A stretch of DNA of 64,000 bases, taken from Bacillus sp. EB01 (GTDB taxonomy: Bacteria; Bacillota; Bacilli; Bacillales; Cytobacillaceae). The notes below the pieces were generated by a model. That model was not told the DNA's origin, ran no database searches, and saw only the letters and a list, made by a program, of their open reading frames with translations. The stretch spans positions 1,374,011 through 1,438,010 of the forward strand of contig NZ_HG964497.1 of the NCBI RefSeq assembly GCF_000613125.1, written 5' to 3'. Every line of letters begins with the position of its first letter. The stretch's first letter is position 1. Shown here in pieces: positions 23,963-33,486 of the stretch. Both the position numbers and the translations under genes were made by a program.

Positions 23963-25174
23963 CTATGCAACGTTCTTTTGTGGTTCCTGTGTCCCCTTCG
24001 TTAATGTAAAGAAGGAGATTGCCCCTATTAATGTAGTAGTAAAAAGGATTGCTCCCAGCGGCACCGCGGTTGTTTCATCGATTCCGACGAGCGGAGAAAC
24101 AGCAGAGCCGATCAATAAAGGGAACATCCCCAAAAACGCACTGGCACTTCCAGCCCGATGCCCCTGCTTTTCCATCGCAAGTGAAAAAGAGCTGGTCAGG
24201 ACCACACCCATCGCGGTCATGTAAATATAAATCGAAATTACTAGAGAAGCTAGCGGGCCTTTTACAAATGTCATGATCAAAAGGACTGCCGTGGCAGTTA
24301 ATGCTGTAAGCACCGCCGTACGCAAGAGTGCCCTCTCCCGCCCGCTAAAACGGCCAGTGATGTAACTTCCTGAAATCAAAGCAATACCATTTATGCCAAA
24401 AAGAATACTGAAGGTTTGCGGGGAAACTCCGTAAATTCCCTGGTAAACAAAAGGAGTCCCTGACACATAAGCAAAACTTCCGCCGTGGACAAAGCCGACA
24501 ATAAGGGCATATCCCATGAATGAACGGTCCCTTAACAACCCGCCCATTGCCCGTAAAGTCGAGCCGATCGAGCTTGGTGTCCGCTGCTCCTCAGGCAATG
24601 TTTCCTTTAATTTGATACCAACTACAGCCAGGATGATGAATCCTATTAAGCCTAAAAACAAAAAGATCGTTCCCCAATTTGCAAATGGCAATAGGAGGAT
24701 CAGCCCGCCCGCAATCGGCGCAACCAGCGGTGCTACTGTCGTAATTACCATCAAAAGCGAATAAAACTTCGTCAGAGCCTCTCCATCGAAAATATCCCTC
24801 ACAATTGCCCGGGAAAGGACAATTCCTCCCGCCGCAGTCAATCCCTGCATGAAACGGCCAACAATCAGCATCTCAATACTTGGCGCGAAGGCGCAAAACA
24901 GTGAAGAGAGCGCAAAAAGAAAAACGGAAATCAAAAGCGGCTTCCGTCTCCCCTTCGAATCACTAATTGGTCCCACAATAAGCTGTCCGACCGCTATCCC
25001 AAGCAAGCAAGCTGTAAGGCTGAGCTGCACGAGTGATGCCTGTGCACCGAGGTCCTCCGCGATTTCCGGAAAACTCGGCAAATACATATCAATATTCAAC
25101 GGACCCAAAATAGAAAGCATACTAAGAAGAAATGCCAAACCAATCCGCTGTCTTCCTGTCGGGTTCTTCAACAT
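23963..25174 (-). CDS. Bcr/CflA family MFS multidrug transporter
   Basis: A 403-residue major-facilitator protein with 12 predicted TM segments. The N-terminal block LLSMLSILGPLNIDMYLPSFPEIA (in pieces), the motif-A loop GPISDSKGRRKPLLISV, the motif-C-like block TAAGGIVLSRAIVRDIF and the C-half loop ITGRFSGRERALLR mark the Bcr/CflA drug:H+ antiporter group. The ATG at 25174 follows AAAGGTG; an in-frame GTG at 25186 is less likely. Export substrate unknown. Confidence 0.88.
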   Translation of the reverse strand: MLKNPTGRQRIGLAFLLSMLSILGPLNIDMYLPSFPEIAEDLGAQASLVQLSLTACLLGIAVGQLIVGPISDSKGRRKPLLISVFLFALSSLFCAFAPSIEMLIVGRFMQGLTAAGGIVLSRAIVRDIFDGEALTKFYSLLMVITTVAPLVAPIAGGLILLLPFANWGTIFLFLGLIGFIILAVVGIKLKETLPEEQRTPSSIGSTLRAMGGLLRDRSFMGYALIVGFVHGGSFAYVSGTPFVYQGIYGVSPQTFSILFGINGIALISGSYITGRFSGRERALLRTAVLTALTATAVLLIMTFVKGPLASLVISIYIYMTAMGVVLTSSFSLAMEKQGHRAGSASAFLGMFPLLIGSAVSPLVGIDETTAVPLGAILFTTTLIGAISFFTLTKGTQEPQKNVA

Positions 25175-25377
25175 ACACCAAAACACCTTTCTAACGATGA
25201 AAATATTATATTAGTGTAGGGCAGAATCAGTCTAGTGTCCACTTGAAGGTTTTGCTAATTAGGGTCGGTCGGTGAGCAAACCCTATACATTAAGCCACCT
25301 GCGATAGTAGAAATGTACTCTCCAACAGGTTTTCTGCTATACTCACAATACAATTCCTGGATTTAAGGTGGTTCATT

Positions 25378-26286
25378 ATGAAGAGGTATGCCAATTTAGA
25401 CAACGTGTCAAACAACAAAACATTTCGGGACATGCGGCGATGGCAAAAGGAACGCCGCAGTAAGGTGAAGGATTTAACGGTCAACATCGAACAGAGCCCT
25501 GTTAAAAAAGTAAAGGAACTGTTAGGCAATCGCGGTCGGACGTCCTACACATGGATTGGCCATTCTACCTTTCTAATTCAGCTGAATGACTTGAATATCC
25601 TGACCGACCCAGTTTGGGCGAAACGAATGGGATTTCAAAAACGATTGACCGAGCCTGGCCTTCGACTGGACGAACTCCCGGAAATTGACATCGTAGTGAT
25701 TTCCCACGGGCATTTTGATCACCTCGACTTCCCTACCCTCCGGAAACTCAAGGGCAATCCACAATACTTCGTCCCGGCAGGCTTAAAGGCTCTTTTTTTA
25801 AAAAAAGGCTTTGGAAAAGTTGTCGAAATGAACTGGTGGGATTGCGAGGAGTTTGGCGGGCTGCGAATCCACTTTGTACCGGCCCAGCATTGGACAAGGC
25901 GGTCGCTGAACGATATGAATACCTCCCATTGGGGCGGCTGGGTGTTCGAGCGGGATGGCGAAACTTTCTACTTCGTTGGTGATACCGGGTATTTCCGCGG
26001 GTTCAAAGAGATTGCGGCCAAGTTCGAGATCGATACGGTATTCATGCCAATTGGTGCCTACGAACCTGAGTGGTTCATGGCCGCCTCGCACATTTCACCA
26101 GAGGACAGCGTTAAGGCGTTTATTGAGTTGGGTGCACGCCACTTTGTTCCCATGCACTACGGCGCCTACCGGTTAGCCGACGACACCGGCCCCGAAGCGC
26201 TCGAACGGCTGCTGCGCGCATGGGCGGAGCATGGGCTGCCGGAGGAGCGTTTGAAGGTGATGTTGATTGGGGAGACCTGGTTATAA
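25378..26286 (+). CDS. NAPE-PLD/UlaG-like metallo-beta-lactamase-fold hydrolase
   Basis: A 302-residue MBL-fold enzyme. The zinc motif is VISHGHFDHLDFPTL (about residues 103-117). Further metal ligands lie in PAQHWTRRS, FVGDTGYF and MPIGAYEPEW, with PMHYGAYRLADD at the end. The Trp/His-rich WIGHSTFLIQ strand and HWTRR block resemble N-acyl-phosphatidylethanolamine phospholipase D-like proteins. AAGGTGG precedes the ATG. It is likely cytosolic. The substrate is probably a phosphodiester but is not defined by context. Confidence 0.88.
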   Translation: MKRYANLDNVSNNKTFRDMRRWQKERRSKVKDLTVNIEQSPVKKVKELLGNRGRTSYTWIGHSTFLIQLNDLNILTDPVWAKRMGFQKRLTEPGLRLDELPEIDIVVISHGHFDHLDFPTLRKLKGNPQYFVPAGLKALFLKKGFGKVVEMNWWDCEEFGGLRIHFVPAQHWTRRSLNDMNTSHWGGWVFERDGETFYFVGDTGYFRGFKEIAAKFEIDTVFMPIGAYEPEWFMAASHISPEDSVKAFIELGARHFVPMHYGAYRLADDTGPEALERLLRAWAEHGLPEERLKVMLIGETWL

Positions 26287-26344
26287 CTTTTTCAAGGTGC
26301 GTCACCGAATTGGGGACGCGCCTCTACATTATTTATTTACTTCG

Positions 26345-26746
26345 TTTTTCTCGACGAATCTCACTATGCTAGCCCTAGTTCCGTCTAGTAAATACCTTTT
26401 TCTCGACGAATCTCACTCTGCTGGCCATAGTTCCGTCTAGTAAATCTTTTTTCTCGACGAATCTCACTACGCTAGCCCTAGTTCCGTCTAGTAAATCTTT
26501 TTTCTCGACGAATCTCATTCCGCTAGCCCTCGTTCCGTCTAGTAAATACCTTTTTCTCGACGAATCTCACTCTGCTGGCCATAGTTCCGTCTAGTAAATG
26601 CTTTTTCTCGACGAATCTCATTCCGCTAGCCCTGGTTCCGTCTAGTAAATCTTTTCTCGACGAAGCTCACTCCGACAACCCTCTATCCGTCTAGTAAATA
26701 TATTTTCCAGACTAACCACACGCGCCGACCCCGTGTCTGTCTAAAA
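26345..26746. repeat. Tandem array 1: seven ~52-bp units with CTCGACGAA/TTCCGTCTAG arms
   Basis: CTCGACGAA begins at 26350, 26402, 26453, 26504, 26556, 26607 and 26656, giving periods of 49-52 bases; a degenerate eighth unit runs to 26746. Each unit reads arm, variable middle (…GCTAGCCCTAG… or …GCTGGCCATAG…), then TTCCGTCTAGTAAAT, so it can form an imperfect hairpin. It lies between convergent genes. No open frame is conserved. Related to array 2 at 33487. Confidence 0.9.
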
Positions 26747-26768
26747 ACTCCTCAAGCCCCCTCTAGAA

Positions 26769-27680
26769 TTATTTAAAATAAGCACCCTTGTAAACTCCAA
26801 CTTTGGTTAGAGCGTCCTTTAGAATAACGCTTATTCTCTTTTTAGATCGTACTTTGCCACACCAGTCAAAAATTACATCAGTGGTAATCGGTTCATCCGG
26901 AAACAGCAACTGGAATTCCCTCACATGCCGGATTACCGCGTCAACCACCTTTTCCTCCTCGCCACATGCGCAGACACATTTCTTGCCCACCACTGTCACC
27001 AGCAAAGACCCGCACTTCCAGCATCTAAATCCCTTCAGCAAACCCTTAAACGTATACGTTGGGAACTTATCATAACGTGACTCATTTTGATGCAGGGCAG
27101 CCAGTTTTTCCGCCAGCCGCCATTGCTTATCACCCAAACCGGCAGGCGCATTATTTAATTTTCGCAAAAAAGGATAAACCTGAGTCGGAAGAATGAAAGG
27201 TCTGTCAAGAGGAGCCTGGAACAAAGTAAATTCGGAATTGACGAAAACAACCGAAGCATTAATGGGGAATGAAGAATAGCCTAACTCGCGGAGCAACTGA
27301 CGGAGCGCAGTTTCACATCTTTTCAACTGGGTTAGAGGATTATCGACCTCATATTTTGGCCGTTTAAACAAGCGATCCTCTCGAGAATCATAAAAATACT
27401 CACCATCAAACGTTTTCACATCAAACAAATAAATCAGGTCCGCCGTAATTATCAGCGTATCAATCTGAAACAACCGGCCGCCAACCTCAAGCAGCAAATC
27501 ATTCAGTACAATGCATTCACACTGCAGCTGCTCCGTCAAACCATCAAACTGCACCTCCCCTTCAAATCCCTTTACCAAATTACAATAATACGACCACTCG
27601 TCATCAGACAACTTCATCCTCACCGCCAGCGAATCATAAATGACAAGCTTTTTTGACTTACACCGAATTTTGTATGCCAT
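26769..27680 (-). CDS. NERD-domain protein with C-terminal zinc-ribbon-like motif
   Basis: A 303-residue protein. Residues about 40-150 form a nuclease-related (NERD) domain: GFEGEVQFD, DLLLEVGGRLFQIDTLII, YLFDVKTFDGEYFYD and LTQLKRCETALRQLL, with the Asp and Glu/Lys of a restriction-endonuclease-like core. The C-terminal half carries CWKCGS and CVCACGEEE (four to five cysteines, likely a zinc ribbon) and a helical tail. AAAGGATGAG precedes the ATG. NERD proteins are predicted DNA-processing enzymes; the target is unknown and no partner gene is adjacent. Confidence 0.8.
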   Translation of the reverse strand: MAYKIRCKSKKLVIYDSLAVRMKLSDDEWSYYCNLVKGFEGEVQFDGLTEQLQCECIVLNDLLLEVGGRLFQIDTLIITADLIYLFDVKTFDGEYFYDSREDRLFKRPKYEVDNPLTQLKRCETALRQLLRELGYSSFPINASVVFVNSEFTLFQAPLDRPFILPTQVYPFLRKLNNAPAGLGDKQWRLAEKLAALHQNESRYDKFPTYTFKGLLKGFRCWKCGSLLVTVVGKKCVCACGEEEKVVDAVIRHVREFQLLFPDEPITTDVIFDWCGKVRSKKRISVILKDALTKVGVYKGAYFK

Positions 27681-28001
27681 ACTCTCATCCTTTCCCTTTT
27701 GGAAAAATTGGTCGACGCGAAAAATGCGCCATCGTCAGCCGGAATCCTACGCCAAAAACGCAGCAGGGCTTTGCTTCTCTCGCCCGGCATGCCCAATTCC
27801 TAAGTTTCCAGGCTTACGTAGCTACTTTCCACACCAACCGAAACAGACCTTCTCAAATTTAAATGTTTTTTGAACTTTTTGTGAATTTTATTTGTCTTTT
27901 TTCTGACAATTGTAATAAAATTAAAACAGAGGAAATATTATACTTATATAGTTTTTAACACCATTATAGTGAAAACCATATTAAACGGAAGGATGATGGA
28001 G

Positions 28002-28286
28002 ATGGAAGCGAATGTGTGCCAACACTGCGGGCAGGCTGCATTTGTAGTTGAGAAGGAAGCACAGGATAAAAAGGGGTTTCTTTATATTTTGTTAGGGTGG
28101 CTGTTCGTCGCTCTTTCAGTAGTGTTTCTGCCGCTTCTCTTCGGCGGGGCAGCATTATATATGGGCGCAATGACATTTTTTGACCGGAGCCGCGCCCATG
28201 GAGCAATTCTGATGGGAGCTGCCCTGTTTGCTACATTGCTGGGACTGCTGTTCAGCGTGTTCGTAGCGGGGACGATATTAATCTAG
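28002..28286 (+). CDS. Small zinc-finger-like membrane protein, 94 aa
   Basis: A 94-residue protein. It has an N-terminal CQHCG knuckle, then two hydrophobic segments (FLYILLGWLFVALSVVFLPLLF, in pieces; GAILMGAALFATLLGLLFSV). The ATG at 28002, nine bases after GGAAGG, is preferred over upstream in-frame GTG/ATG codons. Function unknown. Confidence 0.65.
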   Translation: MEANVCQHCGQAAFVVEKEAQDKKGFLYILLGWLFVALSVVFLPLLFGGAALYMGAMTFFDRSRAHGAILMGAALFATLLGLLFSVFVAGTILI

Positions 28287-28292
28287 AAAAAG

Positions 28293-28332
28293 CGAGAAGG
28301 CATTGAGCGAATCAATGCCTTCTCGTTATTTT
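28293..28332. terminator. Bidirectional terminator
   Basis: A 14-bp stem CGAGAAGGCATTGA / TCAATGCCTTCTCG between convergent genes, with a T-run on both strands. Confidence 0.85.
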
Positions 28333-29713
28333 ACTTATTCAACGCCGGTACATCCTTCCTAACGACATCAAACAACCCAGAGCCGATGACGTCGAGAGCG
28401 GATTGCATCCGTTCAACCGAGATGTTGTCTTCGATAGTGTCCTGAGGAGTATGGTAGACTTTTTCAATGTGATAGACGAGCGGATTCCAGCTGTCGACAC
28501 CCATCCAGATGAACAGCGCCGCCGGTATTCCAGCCTGGTGGAACGGAACGTGGTCACTGGAGCCGAACGTTCCTGGTAAAATATCAGAATTTCCAAGACG
28601 CGCGCCTGCCGCCGTAGTGGAATCCGTTACAGCATTCTTGCTGCCGTCAGGTGTCATCGCATACAGGTTTTTCGCTGGTCCGTAGCTGGTCGCAACCATA
28701 TCCGGAACAAAGACCGCTTCAATATTGTCCTTCTCAGCCTGAGACAGCTGGTTCACATAATGCCTAGCACCAAGGAGGCCGCGTTCTTCCGAGCCAAATG
28801 CGATAAACTTCATTTCCTTGTCGGTATTGTAGCCCTTGTACACACGCGCTAGCTCAAGCATCAAGCCGACACCCGAGGCATTATCGTTGCCTCCGGGAGC
28901 ACCGACGACGCTGTCATGGTGTGCGCCAAGGATGACCTGTTTTCCATCGCCATTTGATTTCGCTGGTTTTGTTGCGATGACGTTCACCGATTGAAGGTTG
29001 CTAAATTGCTCGGCTGTCAACGTCATTTTAACAGGCCCCTTCTCTAGCTTGTCCTTGATCCACTCCCCTTGAATAAATGCTGCGCCAAAGACAGGGACAT
29101 CGACTTTTGCAGTTAAGCTAGGATTGAACGTCTGCCCATAATTGCCGCGGCTGCCTACTAAACTCTGGAGAATAACACCGGCTGCCCCTTTTGTAACTGC
29201 ATTGTTCACCTGTGCCCGGTAATCTGCAGTTGAGGCTCCCCTTGCCATGACAACAATTTTTCCAGCCGTATCGGCCGGGAAGTCACTCAGGTTCGTTCCG
29301 CCTTCCACAAAAATCACCTCTGCTGTCACGCCCTCGCTGCTAATCTTCCCATTCGGAGCGGCGCCCATCTGCCACGATGTGCCGTCACCAAAACTAGCAG
29401 CCCCTATGTATTGATCGGCAACCGGGAAGTATTGGTACTCGACATCGTAACCATATCCCTTCAGAACCTTAGCGATATAGTCGGCAGACTGCTTTTCAGC
29501 CTCAAGCCCGCCCGGACGAGGCCCGATCTCCTCGGATAAATACCGGACATGCTCAATCGCCCGCTCAGCATCGACCCGCGCAACCACCTTCTGATCCTGC
29601 GAGTAGGCCGATTTACCCGCCCCATCATTCGCCGCATACCCCACCGAACCAAATGCCATCGACACCGCCAATAATGAAGCTGCAACCTTTAACCCTTTCC
29701 TCCGAAAAACCAT
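28331..29713 (-). CDS. Secreted M28 family aminopeptidase with PA domain
   Basis: A 460-residue exported zinc aminopeptidase. A signal peptide (GLKVAASLLAVSMAFGSVGYA) is followed by an N-terminal cap (HVRYLSEEIGPRPGG), an inserted protease-associated domain (about residues 120-250) and the catalytic M28 core: LGAHHDSVVGAPGGNDNASG (His, bridging Asp), FGSEERGLLGARH (catalytic Glu pair), VPDMVATSYG, and HTPQDTIEDN (final His). SSDHVPFHQAGIPAALFIW is also typical. The start at 29713 follows AGGGGGG. It resembles YwaD-type aminopeptidases of Bacillus and probably releases amino acids from peptides outside the cell. Confidence 0.92.
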   Translation of the reverse strand: MVFRRKGLKVAASLLAVSMAFGSVGYAANDGAGKSAYSQDQKVVARVDAERAIEHVRYLSEEIGPRPGGLEAEKQSADYIAKVLKGYGYDVEYQYFPVADQYIGAASFGDGTSWQMGAAPNGKISSEGVTAEVIFVEGGTNLSDFPADTAGKIVVMARGASTADYRAQVNNAVTKGAAGVILQSLVGSRGNYGQTFNPSLTAKVDVPVFGAAFIQGEWIKDKLEKGPVKMTLTAEQFSNLQSVNVIATKPAKSNGDGKQVILGAHHDSVVGAPGGNDNASGVGLMLELARVYKGYNTDKEMKFIAFGSEERGLLGARHYVNQLSQAEKDNIEAVFVPDMVATSYGPAKNLYAMTPDGSKNAVTDSTTAAGARLGNSDILPGTFGSSDHVPFHQAGIPAALFIWMGVDSWNPLVYHIEKVYHTPQDTIEDNISVERMQSALDVIGSGLFDVVRKDVPALNK

Positions 29714-30008
29714 CCAATCCCCCCTAAAATAATAGACTACTAATCTCTGATCAGCAGTCTCGTAGTCACACCTATATCCTAGCCCACCTATTCTCCCAAA
29801 AACAACCAACTAAATTACTAATATTCAGAATATTCTTATAAGACTTTTACCCTAGTTCTTTTCTTTTTTGAAAAATCGGTCGACGCTCCCCGCTGCCCGT
29901 TTCATGCCAACGCTCAACTATCTTCCTATATTTAGCACGTTTGAATGTTCCTGTCAGCGGTTATTTCATATACAAGCAATCTAGGACACATCAGAGAGGT
30001 GACGAAGC

Positions 30009-31190
30009 ATGCAAGTAAACCCAAATTTAACTTTGGCTGATATATATGGACCAGAATTTATTCTCAACCCCCGGACATCGTACTCGGGCTTTGGCTGGAT
30101 ACCGACCGATAACGTCGACTTTGATGATTTCCGCACTGGTGCTCCGCTGTCGATTGCAGGTGAGATGCCAGTGGTGGCCAATGAACGTGTCATTACGGAA
30201 GAGTCGCTTAAGCTGATGCGGCTTGCCGGTATGAGCGAGCCGGCCAACCTTTATGTATACAACGACGAAGAGTCGATTAAAAGCGTGATAAACTCTTGTG
30301 TGGAAAAAGGAACGAAACAAGTCATCAATCAAATTTACCCTCCCGAGGAAATTCCGGCGAAAGGCTATTGGATCAAGCCCGACCTGCTCTCATACCTGAA
30401 CAACAAAGCGAGTCTGTCAGAACTTGTCCCCGAAGGCCACTATCCGCGCCGGATGGCAGTCAAGCCAACAGAGTTCGACCGCGTTAAGAAGGAATGGAAA
30501 CTGCCGTTTGTTTTAAAAACAGCAACCGACCTTCCGAATGGAGGCGGCATCGATGTAGCCCTCTGCCAAACGGAAGAAGATGTCGCGAAGGCCTGGGAAG
30601 AATTCAAGGATAGCGAACAAATTGTCGTGGAGGAACTGGTGGAAATCGAGAAAAACTACTGCGTTCAATTTGCGAGGACGCACAAGGGTGAGATTGTCTG
30701 CCTTGGAGCAGCCGAGCAAATCACGACAGAGGAAGGAAATCACCGCGGAAATTGGATAAGTGACTGTGAGGCGGCACCTGATGAAGTCATGGCCGTTGGC
30801 GAAAAAATCATGGAAAACGCCGCCAAGCTCGACTATGTCGGTGTAGGCGGATTTGACATCCTGACCACGACGGATGGGAGAATTGTCTGCATCGATCTCA
30901 ACTTCAGGCTGAACGCTTCAACGCCTGCCCTGCTGCTGAAGGACAGCATCCTTCGTTCCACGGATAAAGAATACCTATTGTACCGGACATGGGAAATCGA
31001 GGCCGATTGGGAGGAGTTTTACAACGACTGCAAACAGCTGATCCAAAATCGTGAGCTCTTCCCCCTTGCCATCTACAAGCCAGAAGATGGGCAAGACGCG
31101 AAAACAAGAATCAGCGCCATCCTCGCAGGCGACACAAAGGAAGAAATTATCCAGATTGAGGACCAACTTAGCCAAAAAGGGTGGAACTAG
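30009..31190 (+). CDS. ATP-grasp domain protein of unknown substrate
   Basis: A 393-residue cytosolic protein. Residues about 150-345 form an ATP-grasp fold: FVLKTATDLPNGGGIDVALC (ATP-binding loop), QIVVEELVEIEKNYCVQFA, GGFDILTTTDGRIVCIDLNFRLNAST (metal/ATP residues Asp, Asn, Arg, in blocks). The N-terminal ~140 residues (GPEFILNPRTSYSGFGW, ERVITEESLKLMRLAG) form the pre-grasp part. Such enzymes ligate a carboxylate to an amine or thiol with ATP. GAGGTGAC precedes the ATG. It is a single gene, so the product cannot be predicted. Confidence 0.75.
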   Translation: MQVNPNLTLADIYGPEFILNPRTSYSGFGWIPTDNVDFDDFRTGAPLSIAGEMPVVANERVITEESLKLMRLAGMSEPANLYVYNDEESIKSVINSCVEKGTKQVINQIYPPEEIPAKGYWIKPDLLSYLNNKASLSELVPEGHYPRRMAVKPTEFDRVKKEWKLPFVLKTATDLPNGGGIDVALCQTEEDVAKAWEEFKDSEQIVVEELVEIEKNYCVQFARTHKGEIVCLGAAEQITTEEGNHRGNWISDCEAAPDEVMAVGEKIMENAAKLDYVGVGGFDILTTTDGRIVCIDLNFRLNASTPALLLKDSILRSTDKEYLLYRTWEIEADWEEFYNDCKQLIQNRELFPLAIYKPEDGQDAKTRISAILAGDTKEEIIQIEDQLSQKGWN

Positions 31191-31191
31191 C

Positions 31192-31250
31192 GACGGTTCT
31201 CGTCTTCCGGGCGGGCTAATTAGAACGGTTCTCTTCTGCCACAACACCCA
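31192..31250 (+). repeat. GACGGTTCTC element, two half copies
   Basis: GACGGTTCTC at 31192-31201 and GAACGGTTCTC at 31223-31233 lie just after the ATP-grasp stop. They belong to the same family as the elements at 37863, 39444, 41510 and a half copy near 33470. Confidence 0.5.
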
Positions 31251-31280
31251 GCGACAGGCAAATATCTATTTCTTAAAAGC

Positions 31281-31318
31281 AAACCCGCTAAACCGTATTG
31301 GCTTAGCGGGTTTGTTAG
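31281..31318. terminator. Bidirectional terminator
   Basis: AAACCCGCTAA / TTAGCGGGTTT between convergent ATP-grasp and catalase genes. Confidence 0.85.
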
Positions 31319-31329
31319 ATTTAATGCAC

Positions 31330-33378
31330 TTACATAACTTCCCTGTCCCAGAAACGGTGGGCTGCAATTGCCTGAACAAACTGGGCAGCGAACTCTGAGG
31401 GGTCTGATCCCGTAATGACACCAGGCTGTCCGAGAATACCGGCTTGTTCTACGATTTCCGCACCGGCATGCGTGGCGCCAATTGGCTTGTAGTGCTCAAA
31501 GGCTTCCTGTACAAAGTCCAGGGCTGTCTTTTTGAATTTCGGGCTGTTTTCCGCTCCGCCAACGATATAAATTGCGTCAAAGATTACAGAATCGGCTGTC
31601 ACGTAGGAGTATTCAACTGGAAGCTCAAAGTTATCAGTCCCTCGGATGGAACCAAGATTTTCGCTGACAATCGCAGGGATGGCTCCCTCTGCTTTCAAAG
31701 CATCAAGGATACCCTTAATTTCATTTCCATTAAACCCTTCTTCAATCAGAACACCAACCATGCGAGATTTTGCGGTTTTTACCGTATTGGCCATGCTTAG
31801 CGCCGGTGATGACTTGGACGAAGCAGGTTCTCTTGGCTCCGGCACACTGGCTCCAATCCCCTTGGCAACCGGGGTTACCAGGTCCATGCTGACATTTGCG
31901 AGCATATCAACAACCTGCTGGCGTACATCCGGTGATTTCACCTTGCCGAGTTCAAAGGTCAACGCATCAATGATGTGCTGCTTTTCAGGCGGGCTCATGC
32001 TGTTCCAGAACATCGACGCCTGGGAAAAATGATCCTTGAAGCTGTCACTGCGAGCCCGGATTTTTTGTCCATCGACTTTCTCCTGATAATGCACATAACC
32101 GCCTTCCTCAGCAGAAGCTGGTGCTGGCGTATTTTGCGCAAGAGAATTCTTGTGGTAGCTTACCTGACCCCTGTTGATAGTCTGGCGACCAAAGCCATCG
32201 CGCTGGTTGTTATGGAACGGACAGACAGGACGATTGATCGGCAGCTCGTGGAAGTTTGGACCGCCGAGCCGCAATAGCTGTGTATCAGTATAAGAGAACA
32301 ACCTTCCCTGCAGCAGCGGGTCATTCGTGAAATCTATTCCTGGCACAACATGGCCAGGGTGGAATGCAACCTGTTCAGTCTCGGCGAACACGTTGTCAAC
32401 ATTCCGGTTCAATGTCATTTTTCCAATAAGCTTGACCGGAACCTCTTCTTCAGGCCATAGCTTGGTCGGATCAAGAATATCAAATTCAAACCGGAACTCT
32501 TCTTCCTCAGGAATCATTTGCACACCCAGTTCGTACTCGAGATAATCGCCTCTTTCAATCGCTTCATACAAATCGCGGCGATGGAAATCCGGGTCCTTCC
32601 CAGCAACCTTCTGGGCCTCGTCCCACACCTGTGAATGCACACCGACCACTGGCTTCCAATGGAATTTGACGAAGTGTGCCTTGCCCTGCTCATTCACAAA
32701 TCGGAATGTATGAACACCGAAACCCTCCATCATCCGATAGCTGCGTGGAATAGCGCGGTCCGACATTGCCCACATCACCATGTGCGCCGATTCTTGATTA
32801 TTGGCAATAAAGTCCCAGAACGTGTCGTGCGCGGTCGCCGCCTGTGGCATTTCATTATGCGGTTCCGACTTCACAGCGTGCACAAAGTCAGGAAACTTAA
32901 TCGCATCCTGGATGAAGAAAACCGGCATATTGTTACCCACCAGATCATAGTTCCCTTCCTCTGTATAAAACTTAGTCGCAAACCCGCGGACATCACGGAC
33001 CGTCTCCGCCGAACCCCTCGATCCCTGAACTGTCGAGAACCGGACAAAGACTGGCGTTTTCTTTGAAGGATCTTGCAGGAACTTCGCCATTGTATATTCC
33101 CTCATTGACTCGTACACCTGGAACTCACCATGAGCAGCAAATCCTCGGGCATGAACGACCCTTTCCGGAATCCGTTCATGGTCAAAGTGAGTCATTTTTT
33201 CACGGAAATGAAAGTCTTCCATCAACGTTGGTCCGCGGACACCGGCTTTCAGGGAAAACTCATCCTCTGACACCTTTAAACCTTGATTCGTCGTCAGCTT
33301 CTGACCAGTATCATCCACCTTAAACTGCTCGAGCTGTTCCTGCTTCTTATTCATCTCGGAATTGCGGTTATCTCCCAT
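31330..33378 (-). CDS. katE: Large-subunit (HPII-type) catalase
   Basis: A 682-residue heme catalase. The core covers about residues 25-420: catalytic His in RVVHARGFAAHGEF, Asn in DLVGNNMPVFF, and heme-ligand Tyr in RLFSYTDTQLLRLGGPN. The C-terminal ~150 residues (KSRMVGVLIEEGFNGNEIKGI through VQAIAAHRFWDREVM, in pieces) form the class-I-glutamine-amidotransferase/DJ-1-like domain typical of HPII clade-2 enzymes. The ATG at 33378 follows AGGAGG by six bases; two further ATGs precede it. It degrades hydrogen peroxide, mainly in stress or stationary cells. A sigma-B-like promoter is seen upstream. Confidence 0.95.
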   Translation of the reverse strand: MGDNRNSEMNKKQEQLEQFKVDDTGQKLTTNQGLKVSEDEFSLKAGVRGPTLMEDFHFREKMTHFDHERIPERVVHARGFAAHGEFQVYESMREYTMAKFLQDPSKKTPVFVRFSTVQGSRGSAETVRDVRGFATKFYTEEGNYDLVGNNMPVFFIQDAIKFPDFVHAVKSEPHNEMPQAATAHDTFWDFIANNQESAHMVMWAMSDRAIPRSYRMMEGFGVHTFRFVNEQGKAHFVKFHWKPVVGVHSQVWDEAQKVAGKDPDFHRRDLYEAIERGDYLEYELGVQMIPEEEEFRFEFDILDPTKLWPEEEVPVKLIGKMTLNRNVDNVFAETEQVAFHPGHVVPGIDFTNDPLLQGRLFSYTDTQLLRLGGPNFHELPINRPVCPFHNNQRDGFGRQTINRGQVSYHKNSLAQNTPAPASAEEGGYVHYQEKVDGQKIRARSDSFKDHFSQASMFWNSMSPPEKQHIIDALTFELGKVKSPDVRQQVVDMLANVSMDLVTPVAKGIGASVPEPREPASSKSSPALSMANTVKTAKSRMVGVLIEEGFNGNEIKGILDALKAEGAIPAIVSENLGSIRGTDNFELPVEYSYVTADSVIFDAIYIVGGAENSPKFKKTALDFVQEAFEHYKPIGATHAGAEIVEQAGILGQPGVITGSDPSEFAAQFVQAIAAHRFWDREVM

Positions 33379-33432
33379 CATCATCCTCCTAATGTTTCAT
33401 ATGTATTGCTCTTAAAGAGCTCCCAACTCCCT

Positions 33433-33457
33433 CTACCCTTTCCACGTAAAAAAAAAC
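33433..33457 (-). promoter_or_regulatory. Candidate sigma-B promoter of katE
   Basis: On the minus strand GTTTTT (33457-33452), 13 bases, GGGTAG (33438-33433), about 55 bases before the ATG. The -10 region is close to consensus and the -35 is partial. A GCTCTTAAAGAGC palindrome lies in the leader. Confidence 0.4.
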
Positions 33458-33486
33458 AGGAAAATTGGAAACGGTTCTCACCTCCA

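Noticed and set aside
26345-26746. Tandem array considered as CRISPR
   Set aside because: The whole 52-bp unit is repeated with scattered changes; there are no unique spacers of constant length and no cas genes.
27700-29900. Shared TTTTGRAAAAATYGGTCGACGC words near 27702 and 29870
   Set aside because: Only two short matches with unrelated flanks; not enough to call a repeat family.
31396-31415. REP-core-like GGGGTCTGATCCC inside katE
   Set aside because: It encodes the C-terminal peptide GVITGSDPSEFAAQ, which fits the frame and reads as normal catalase sequence. It lacks the tail and the full palindrome, so it is probably coincidence.
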